The translations under genes were made by a program, and so were the position numbers. This document shows, one piece after another, positions 1-5,088 of a DNA stretch of 14,207 nucleotides (position 1 is the stretch's first letter; each line of letters opens with the position of its first letter). This DNA is from an uncultured Leptotrichia sp. (lineage in GTDB: Bacteria; Fusobacteriota; Fusobacteriia; Fusobacteriales; Leptotrichiaceae), in assembly GCA_938017765.1 (NCBI GenBank), contig CALIJH010000159.1, forward strand, positions 1 through 14,207. The letters are read 5' to 3'. The notes beneath the pieces are model-generated. The model was not told where the DNA came from. It saw only the letters and a list, made by a program, of their open reading frames with translations, and did not search any database.

Positions 1-84
1 GTCTATACATTTCAAAATAGTCTGTCCTTCTCTATTTTTATAATATTATATTATATAATTATTTAATATACAATTAAAAAATAT

Positions 85-113
85 TTGACAAAATATAAAA
101 AATAAGGTATAAA
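85..113 (+). promoter_or_regulatory. Sigma-70-type promoter of the pilus cluster
   Basis: A perfect -35 box TTGACA (85-90) is followed after exactly 17 bases by TATAAA (108-113), a near-consensus -10 box. The expected transcription start is near 120, giving a leader of about 30 bases before the pilin ATG at 151. The DNA upstream (40-84) is almost pure A/T and could act as an UP element. A strong Shine-Dalgarno GGGAGGG (140-146) follows. This is the best promoter in the window and fits high expression of a major pilin. Confidence 0.75.
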
Positions 114-150
114 TAATTAGTAAAAAATTAAATATAATAGGGAGGGTTAT

Positions 151-540
151 ATGAAAGCAAAAAAATCATTGAAAAAAGGTTTTACTTTAATAGAAGTAAT
201 TTTAGTAGTAGCTATTATTACTATAATTTCTGCTATTGCAGTACCTCAGGTAGGAAAATATTTAGATAAAGCAAACAGGAGCAAAGTAATTGGAGGTATT
301 GCAGAGCTGAATAATTCTTCGACTTCGTGGAGTATAGACCATGGAGGAGATATTCCGAAAAATTTACAGGATGTATTAACGGAGCAGGGTAATATACAGA
401 AATTAGGAATAGGAATGACATCTACAGGGACTTTCAAAATAGGAAATATAAAAGGTCTGATAATATATAATAAGGGAGAAGTATATGCGAAAATAGACAG
501 CGACAGCAAGGCTTTTCCCGGAGAGGAGATAAGAAAATAA
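151..540 (+). CDS. Type IV pilin / major pseudopilin with prepilin leader
   Basis: This is a 129-residue prepilin. The N-terminus has a short basic leader ending KKG, then FTLIEVILVVAIITIISAI, the classic class III signal. Cleavage is expected between Gly10 and Phe11, leaving Phe+1 and Glu+5 (Glu15) on a mature subunit of about 119 residues with one hydrophobic N-terminal helix. The C-terminal half is a small soluble head without cysteines, so there is no disulfide D-loop. The length resembles ComGC and GspG-like subunits. It is first behind the strong promoter at 85-113 and has a good Shine-Dalgarno, which supports a role as the major subunit. The subunit would be processed by the peptidase encoded next. 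I cannot tell from sequence alone whether it forms a surface pilus, a T2SS-like pseudopilus or a DNA-uptake pilus. Confidence 0.9.
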   Translation: MKAKKSLKKGFTLIEVILVVAIITIISAIAVPQVGKYLDKANRSKVIGGIAELNNSSTSWSIDHGGDIPKNLQDVLTEQGNIQKLGIGMTSTGTFKIGNIKGLIIYNKGEVYAKIDSDSKAFPGEEIRK

Positions 541-550
541 TAGGAGATTT

Positions 551-567
551 AGGAGATTATGAATTAA
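551..567 (+). promoter_or_regulatory. Shine-Dalgarno plus two-codon decoy ATG before the prepilin peptidase
   Basis: AGGAG (551-555) stands 3 bases before an ATG at 559-561, but that ATG reads only ATG AAT TAA. The peptidase reading frame has no ATG upstream of 597, and its likely start, TTG at 576, is 20 bases from the AGGAG. The minimal ORF could couple or limit translation of the peptidase by reinitiation. It could also mark a small indel that broke an older ATG start. This is read directly from sequence; the function is inference. Confidence 0.4.
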
Positions 568-575
568 TAAATATT

Positions 576-1031
576 TTGAATATAGTACTGGATATAATGA
601 AATATATTGTCTTAATGTACATTTGTGTTATCGATATAAATAAAAAAATTATTCCTGAAAAAGGTTTTTTGACATTAATGATAATTGGTCTTTTAAAATC
701 TTTGATAAATAATAATATAGCAGGATATTATCTGGGAATATGTGCATTTTCAATGCCTCTGCTTATCCTTTATATTGCTGAAGATTATGTGAAGAAAGAG
801 CTGATAGGATTTGGGGATATAAAACTGATGATGGCTTTAGGAGGGATTTTTACATATAAAACATTAGAAGAAATTATAAGATTTTATATGCTGCTCTATA
901 TTTTATCAGGAATATTCACAATATTTCTAATATTTTATTTAAAAATAAAAAAGAAAAAAATAGAATATATTCCTTTTTCTCCATTTATAGTCATAATGTA
1001 TGCAATATTCGGTTGTTTGGAAAGAGGATAA
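576..1031 (+). CDS. Prepilin peptidase (A24 family), short form without N-terminal methylase domain
   Basis: This is a 151-residue membrane aspartate protease that would cleave prepilin leaders at the inner membrane. It shows both catalytic aspartates of the A24 family: Asp20 in a CVIDINKKIIP context at the end of the first membrane helix, and Asp81 in the GFGD motif (78-81) before KLMMALGG. Four to five hydrophobic segments follow. Full PilD/GspO proteins are about 250-290 residues, with a cytosolic N-methyltransferase domain and often a zinc cysteine cluster. Both are absent here, so it resembles TadV/CpaA-type short peptidases. The start is uncertain: TTG 576 places Asp20 at the usual distance from the N-terminus, while ATG 597 would leave a very short first helix. 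It lies 35 bases after the pilin stop, presumably in the same operon. Confidence 0.85.
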   Translation: MNIVLDIMKYIVLMYICVIDINKKIIPEKGFLTLMIIGLLKSLINNNIAGYYLGICAFSMPLLILYIAEDYVKKELIGFGDIKLMMALGGIFTYKTLEEIIRFYMLLYILSGIFTIFLIFYLKIKKKKIEYIPFSPFIVIMYAIFGCLERG

Positions 1032-1100
1032 TATGTAATATTTGTATGTTTGTATGTTAGAATAAAAAAAGGAGAGATTAAAGAGGGTAAATTTCAAAAA

Positions 1101-1345
1101 ATGGTACAATATAAAAAAATAATGAAAGAAATAACGGGAAAAATTTACTCAGGAATTTAAACAGGATACAATAGACTATTATCACAATTCAGGAAAATCA
1201 ATAAGAGAAGTGTCAAAGAAGATAGGATAAGAAGTTTAACATTGAGTATACTGTAATCGAAAGTCGAATACAATAAATGTTTGGGTTAAAAGACATAAAA
1301 TTTAACGTTGAGTATGCTGTAACTGAAAGAATTATTAAACTATAA
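1101..1345 (+). pseudogene. Decayed IS3/IS150-type transposase OrfA fragment
   Basis: The frame starting at 1141 reads KFTQEFKQDTIDYY and then HNSGKSIREVSKKIG before a stop at 1228. This is the start of a transposase helix-turn-helix (HTH_Tnp_1 pattern KYTxEFK...SGKSIxEVxxxxG). The same frame resumes at 1264 with SNTINVWVKRHK, the usual end of that domain. The two halves are separated by about 33 bases that carry stops and a short repeat (1235-1263). An ATG at 1101 opens a 19-codon frame that is one frame off the domain. Behind it another KFNVEY signature (1298-1345) resembles a second HTH start. No OrfB, DDE domain or terminal inverted repeats are visible. I read this as an old insertion-sequence relic inside the pilus operon; the family call rests on motif recall only. 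Confidence 0.6.
1235..1329 (+). repeat. Imperfect 29-base direct repeat pair (R1), 66 bases apart
   Basis: Copies lie at 1235-1263 and 1301-1329 and match at 25 of 29 positions. The copies begin TTTAACATTGAGTATACTG and TTTAACGTTGAGTATGCTG. In the same phase they read FNIEYTVIES and FNVEYAVTER, so the differences are mostly conservative at protein level. This suggests both descend from a once-coding sequence, perhaps a transposase HTH. The first copy splits the OrfA relic described at 1101-1345. Confidence 0.7.
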
Positions 1346-1415
1346 TTCAGTAGAACTATAATTTCCACCAGTAGAAGAACCTATGGTATAATTAGTATTA
1401 TTAAACTATAATTCA
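1331..1415 (+). repeat. Perfect 19-base direct repeat pair (R2), also 66 bases apart
   Basis: ATTATTAAACTATAATTCA occurs exactly at 1331-1349 and at 1397-1415. Its core AACTATAATT appears a third time at 1354-1363. The offset of 66 bases equals that of the R1 pair just upstream, and R1 copy 2 is adjacent to R2 copy 1. Several TATAAT-like strings fall here, but none has a convincing -35 box at 16-18 bases. No gene on either strand is supported between 1032 and 1439 beyond the transposase relic. Confidence 0.7.
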
Positions 1416-1439
1416 TAAAAAATATGAAATAGGAGAAAT

Positions 1440-1883
1440 ATGAAAACTATGAAAAATAACATAAAAAGAAAAAATAAAGGAGAAAGTCTTGTTGAAAGTT
1501 TAATTTCGATGTTTTTTATAATAACGGTATTAGTTCCTGTTTCTGATATATTTTTAAAGACTTTTAAAATAAGTGTAAAAGCTGATAAGAAAAATTATAT
1601 AAATAATGAAAATAGAAATATGATAGAAATTTTTAAAACAAAAAAATATGATGAGATATTATCTTTAACAGGGAAATATACTGTTAAAGATTTAACGGAT
1701 TTTTATAATAAATTTTCGATAGAGGAGAAATATAGAGTATTAAACGAAAAGTCCGTCGATAGTAAGTCAAAAGAAATAGAAATAAGAAGAACGGAAGATT
1801 ATTATATTAATGAAAGAGGGGATAAAGACTATATTTTTGAAATAATAGTGGAAAATGTAAAAGGTTACTATTTTCCAAATTAA
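1440..1883 (+). CDS. Minor pilin / pseudopilin (PilV-like position)
   Basis: This is a 147-residue protein with a prepilin-type N-terminus: a basic leader ending KNKG, then ESLVESLISMFFIITVLVP. Processing after Gly14 would put Glu15 at +1 and Glu19 at +5. A charged residue at +1 is unusual, since Phe or Met is typical, but the helix and Glu+5 fit. The remainder is a charged, lysine-rich soluble domain without cysteines and without a family I recognise. The Shine-Dalgarno AGGAG is at 1431-1435. It follows the IS-relic stretch and precedes two more pilin-like genes, an order typical of minor pilin/pseudopilin sets (GspH-I-J-K or PilV-W-X). Those proteins prime filament assembly at the tip. Confidence 0.75.
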   Translation: MKTMKNNIKRKNKGESLVESLISMFFIITVLVPVSDIFLKTFKISVKADKKNYINNENRNMIEIFKTKKYDEILSLTGKYTVKDLTDFYNKFSIEEKYRVLNEKSVDSKSKEIEIRRTEDYYINERGDKDYIFEIIVENVKGYYFPN

Positions 1884-1897
1884 TGAAAATTAATATT

Positions 1898-1940
1898 TTT
1901 TCTATATTTAAAAAGTTAAAAAAGACAGAAATATAGAAAA
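1898..1940. repeat. 12-base perfect inverted repeat between two minor pilin genes
   Basis: TTTTCTATATTT (1898-1909) is mirrored by AAATATAGAAAA (1929-1940), with a 19-base A-rich loop. The stem is almost all A:T with one G:C pair, and no T-run follows the right arm, so it is a poor intrinsic terminator. It could modulate mRNA stability or be chance in AT-rich DNA. Confidence 0.45.
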
Positions 1941-2041
1941 TTATTATTACTTTAAAGCACCTGTGATAAGTGCAGCTCAAAAGGTATGGAAAGTAAATGT
2001 AAAGAACCGATGTTATTCTAAAATAGATAAAAAGGGGGAAG

Positions 2042-2512
2042 ATGAACAGATATAAAAAAAATAGGGGATATTTACTGCTCGAAATATTGATATGTCTGTT
2101 TCTGTTTTCAGTTCTAATATTTGTAATATCCATATTTTTAAAAAGAATTGTCCTGATTGAAAAAGAAAAAAAAGAAAATCAGCTGAAATATGAAAATATT
2201 TATTTTGTAGGGGATAAAATAATAGGAGACATAAGAAATAGAGAATTTGGAAAATTTTTATATAAAGGAAATCAGGATAATATTCATATAAGTCAGAATA
2301 TAATTTTATTTAGAAAAGACGGTAAATTTTATAAACTCGAATATAAAAAGGGGAAATTATATGTTTCTGACGGGGATAATGCTGAAAAATTAGGAGCTGA
2401 AACAGTTATAGGGCAATATGACAATGTTGAATTTAAGAAAATTGACAATCTGTTAATTATAATTTTGAAATATAAGAAAGAAAATGAAATCAGAGTTTTG
2501 AATTTGTCCTGA
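2042..2512 (+). CDS. Minor pilin / pseudopilin (PilW/GspJ-like position)
   Basis: This is a 156-residue prepilin-like protein. The leader is only nine residues, MNRYKKNRG, followed by YLLLEILICLFLFSVLIFV. Cleavage after Gly9 gives Tyr+1 and Glu+5 (Glu14). The helix is followed by a basic segment (IEKEKKENQLK) and a beta-rich soluble region ending around residue 156. GspJ and PilW family subunits have the same organisation but are usually longer. The Shine-Dalgarno GGGGG at 2034-2038 stands unusually close to the ATG (3 bases), a spacing also seen elsewhere in this cluster. The exact orthologue is assigned by position only. Confidence 0.75.
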   Translation: MNRYKKNRGYLLLEILICLFLFSVLIFVISIFLKRIVLIEKEKKENQLKYENIYFVGDKIIGDIRNREFGKFLYKGNQDNIHISQNIILFRKDGKFYKLEYKKGKLYVSDGDNAEKLGAETVIGQYDNVEFKKIDNLLIIILKYKKENEIRVLNLS

Positions 2513-2710
2513 TTTTTTGGACGACACAGATAATTTGATTTCAGATTTGTCTTAATTATTTATTTTAATTTCAGCAATAATAGTATATCAGGAAAAATGA
2601 TTATGATAGCAGGTGAGAATAAAATTGAAAAATAAAATAATAATGGTATATATTGAAAAAAAATAATTAGTTGTTTAATTTTTTATAGATTTTAAAAGAG
2701 AGGTTTGTAA

Positions 2711-3289
2711 ATGGGGGAGAAAAATAAAGGGGAAAGGGAAAATAAGAAAAAAGGTGTAAGTCTAATTTATGTATTAGTTGTATTGTCAATGATTTCAGTA
2801 TTTTCAGTAAGTTTTATACATTTTGTAAGGGAAAAGACAGAGATTATTTCGTTAAAAAGCGGAAGCAAAAACTCTATCCCGTTAAATTATTTCATAAATA
2901 AAGAAAATGAAAATGCTGAAAAAATAATGTTAAGAGGGATAATGTATAATGGGATTTTGATATTTCCCGAAAACAAAGAGCAGTATTTCGATTCAAAAAT
3001 AGAAATGGATCTGTCAGGAAATACTGTAATTACGAAGATTATATTTTTGCCTGAAAATACGGGAAGTATAGGGAATTTCAAGATTAGTAGAATATCAGAC
3101 GGCAACGGCAGTGAATACAGGTTACCTTTAGATTTAAATACCGTATATAATGATTTGGAAATATTATATACAAAAAAGTTATTGGGAAAAGAATTGAGAT
3201 TTGTTGAAAAAATATCTTTTAAAAGAATAAATTCTACTTCGGTAGAGATTATCTTAAAAGAAAAAGAATTTTTAAAAGATGATAATTGA
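2711..3289 (+). CDS. GspK/PilX-like pseudopilin lacking Glu+5
   Basis: This is a 192-residue protein with a long charged leader (KNKGERENKKKG) and then VSLIYVLVVLSMISVFSVSFI. If processed after Gly15, residue +5 is Tyr20 instead of the conserved Glu. GspK of T2SS and PilX-type minor pilins are the family members that tolerate loss of Glu+5, and GspK caps the pseudopilus tip. Glu+5 normally neutralises the N-terminal amine of the next subunit, so a tip subunit with nothing above it does not need it. GspK is typically around 300 residues with a large insert domain, so this one is short. The Shine-Dalgarno AGAGAGG at 2697-2703 is 7 bases from ATG. It is the last of three pilin-like genes before the inner-membrane scaffold genes. 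Confidence 0.7.
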   Translation: MGEKNKGERENKKKGVSLIYVLVVLSMISVFSVSFIHFVREKTEIISLKSGSKNSIPLNYFINKENENAEKIMLRGIMYNGILIFPENKEQYFDSKIEMDLSGNTVITKIIFLPENTGSIGNFKISRISDGNGSEYRLPLDLNTVYNDLEILYTKKLLGKELRFVEKISFKRINSTSVEIILKEKEFLKDDN

Positions 3290-3320
3290 TTGAGAAAATG
3301 AGGGATGATTGAGAAAAAAT

Positions 3321-3326
3321 GGGGGA
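3321..3326 (+). promoter_or_regulatory. Shine-Dalgarno that favours start at 3331 over 3319
   Basis: GGGGGA at 3321-3326 stands 4 bases before ATG 3331. The same arrangement (GGGGGGAATAATG) starts the secretin at 5088. The ATG at 3319 has no comparable site in front of it, so the scaffold protein probably begins at 3331 (Met5 of the longer reading). Confidence 0.55.
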
Positions 3327-3330
3327 AATA

Positions 3331-4536
3331 ATGAATGAGGGTGTAAAAATATATATGAGGAGCAATTCCAAAATATATGTATGTGTCAACGAAGAAATAT
3401 TTTATTATGAAAATGAGGAATTGGCTTCGGTTCTCGAAATGTTGAAAGAAGAGTATGAATTTGAAGAAGAAAAGATGTCTTTGTCGATTATATTACATTT
3501 TTCGTATTTTTTATTAGATGATAAAAAAATTGAAACTGAAAAGAATAAATTTGATGAAAATATGGAAGAAATTCAGAATATTGATAATATTGAGAAAGGA
3601 AAAATTGATAAAAATTTATACGGAAAAGAATTTTTAGATGATTTCGTAGAGAAAAATATTAATTCTGTAAGTAAAAAGTTCTACTTAAACCATATGGAAA
3701 ATAGATATATAAATATATATTTGAGAAAAAAGAAAATAGCGGAATTAGTAAAAGTGTCTAAAAAATTCGGTTTTGAAGTGGAAAAAATAAAAGCGGACTT
3801 TATCTCTGTGTATAATTTTTATAAACATGAAAATGTAGAAATATTGCAAATAGGAGAAGAAAAAAGTTTAAGATTTACTATTGAAAATAATGGAATAACG
3901 GATATTGAAAAAATTGAACTGACAATAAATGATGTTCATGATATTGATAATTTCGATTTTGGAAATATGGAAACTCTGGCAGTTGATAAGGGAGATATAA
4001 AAAATATATTTTATGGCAGTGAATTATATGATGAGCTTAATTTTAGGGCTAAATCTGAAATTATAAATATGGAAAGTATAAGAAATATCGGAGTAAAAGA
4101 TATGATAATAATCGTATTTTTAGTATTTGGGTATTTTCTCTTGAGCAGTATGATTCCTCTCGAAAAAGAAATTAAAAGAAATGAGAAAATCAGGCAGGAA
4201 ACAAAAAAACTGGAAAAAGAATATCTGAATAAAAAAAATGATAAAATACCTGATTATTCCGAAGAATTGGCAACATTAAATGAAATAGATAGTACCCTTA
4301 AAAGAAAGGAATATTTTTCGGTAATAAAATTTTTAATTGATAACAGTGAATACGGATTGGATTACACAAAAATCAGTTATAAAAATAAAAAATGGACAAT
4401 ACAGGGAGAAATGCCGGATTTTAATAATTTTGAAAAGTTTGAAAATAATATAATAAATAAATATGAAAAGACGGAACTCGGTTATATAAAGGACAATGAT
4501 ACGGCTACTGTCTTTGAATATAATATTTTAGAATAA
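3331..4536 (+). CDS. GspL-like bitopic scaffold protein (PilM-PilN-type fusion)
   Basis: About 401 residues from ATG 3331 (405 from the alternative ATG 3319). Using the longer numbering, residues 1-260 are a soluble charged region, one membrane helix spans about 262-278 (MIIIVFLVFGYFLLSSM), a coiled-coil-like EKEIKRNEK..LEKEYL segment covers 281-305, and a small alpha/beta domain ends the protein. Size and layout match GspL of T2SS, where a cytoplasmic actin-like domain fused through one helix to a periplasmic ferredoxin-like domain links the secretion ATPase to the scaffold. In T4P these parts are separate genes, pilM and pilN. I see no clear ATP-binding motif in the cytoplasmic part, as is also true of GspL. 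The next gene is PilO-like, which supports the role. The identity rests on architecture and context. Confidence 0.6.
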   Translation: MNEGVKIYMRSNSKIYVCVNEEIFYYENEELASVLEMLKEEYEFEEEKMSLSIILHFSYFLLDDKKIETEKNKFDENMEEIQNIDNIEKGKIDKNLYGKEFLDDFVEKNINSVSKKFYLNHMENRYINIYLRKKKIAELVKVSKKFGFEVEKIKADFISVYNFYKHENVEILQIGEEKSLRFTIENNGITDIEKIELTINDVHDIDNFDFGNMETLAVDKGDIKNIFYGSELYDELNFRAKSEIINMESIRNIGVKDMIIIVFLVFGYFLLSSMIPLEKEIKRNEKIRQETKKLEKEYLNKKNDKIPDYSEELATLNEIDSTLKRKEYFSVIKFLIDNSEYGLDYTKISYKNKKWTIQGEMPDFNNFEKFENNIINKYEKTELGYIKDNDTATVFEYNILE

Positions 4537-4563
4537 ATATATTAAAATAAAAATGGGGTAAAA

Positions 4564-4737
4564 ATGGGGAAACTGAATTTAAAGAATATAATTATTATTC
4601 TAATAATAATATTTATGTTTTTAGGACTTAATAATAAATATGAAAAATACAAAAATATTCTCAGTGAGAAGGAAAATCTTTTGGAAAATAAGGAACAGAC
4701 TGAAAATAAGATAAATGAAATAATCGCCGAACAGTAA
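4564..4737 (+). CDS. PilO-like protein, N-terminal part (membrane helix and coiled coil), ended by in-frame TAA
   Basis: This 57-codon reading frame encodes MGKLNLKNIIIILIIIFMFL, a single membrane anchor at residues 8-22. A Glu/Lys/Asn-rich heptad-like segment follows (residues 25-57, including EKENLLENKEQTENKINEII). It stops at TAA 4735-4737. The same frame then continues without another stop through AAA AAG AAA AAG GAA into ATG 4753 and on to 5088. Anchor, coiled coil and small periplasmic domain are the PilO/GspM layout, and the position between a GspL-like gene and the secretin is the expected one. GGGG at 4555-4558 serves as Shine-Dalgarno. I regard this and the next entry as two halves of one pilO/gspM gene. 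An ATG GGG TAA mini-frame at 4553 lies just upstream. Confidence 0.7.
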   Translation: MGKLNLKNIIIILIIIFMFLGLNNKYEKYKNILSEKENLLENKEQTENKINEIIAEQ

Positions 4738-4752
4738 AAAAAGAAAAAGGAA

Positions 4753-5088
4753 ATGCAATCTGATTATGAGCAGATACAAATATTGACAGGGAAATTAGCT
4801 GCTCTTTCATTGAGAAATGAAGCGGATTTTAAGAAAATGATATATGTTTTTACTAAAGAAAGCGGTCTGAAAATGAAAGAAATATCCAAGTCCGAAAAAC
4901 TGTGGGAAAGAAATGGTTATAGATTGAAATATATACATTTTACTTTGTTTGGAGGACTTAATGATTTCGGGAAATTTTTATATTATACAAACAAAAGCAG
5001 GAAATTTATCGATACATCTAAAACGTATATCGAGCTTACAGGGGATAATTTTAAAATTTCTTTAGGATTTATAGAACGGGGGGAATAA
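4753..5088 (+). CDS. PilO-like protein, C-terminal periplasmic domain (detached from its anchor)
   Basis: 111 residues from ATG 4753, in the same frame as the 57-codon piece before it. It begins with the end of a coiled coil (MQSDYEQIQILTGKLAALS). It then shows the pattern of the PilO periplasmic ferredoxin-like fold: an FKKMIYVFTKESGLKMKEI helix-strand, a YIHFTLFGGLNDFGKFLYYT strand-helix and a final YIELTGDNFKISLGF hairpin. PilO and GspM normally have about 170-210 residues; both pieces plus the five codons between them give that length. On its own this piece has no signal or anchor and would stay in the cytoplasm. AAAGGA (4746-4751) is only one base from the ATG, a poor spacing for independent initiation. 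The stop TAA overlaps the secretin ATG by one base (5088). Confidence 0.65.
   Translation: MQSDYEQIQILTGKLAALSLRNEADFKKMIYVFTKESGLKMKEISKSEKLWERNGYRLKYIHFTLFGGLNDFGKFLYYTNKSRKFIDTSKTYIELTGDNFKISLGFIERGE

Noticed and set aside
14..39. Hairpin AAAATAG...CTATTTT followed by T-rich DNA, a possible terminator of an upstream gene
   Set aside because: Only 7 pairs with one G:C and an 11-base loop; too weak in AT-rich DNA to call.
2513..2710. Spacer of 198 bases between two minor pilins with a possible 17-codon GTG frame near 2614
   Set aside because: No ribosome site of usual spacing, no conserved motif, no hairpin or promoter of note; treated as plain AT-rich spacer.
4735..4743. A-run TAAAAAAAG as a possible programmed frameshift site rescuing pilO
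   Set aside because: The stop codon precedes the A-run and both halves are already in the same frame, so slippage there would not join them.
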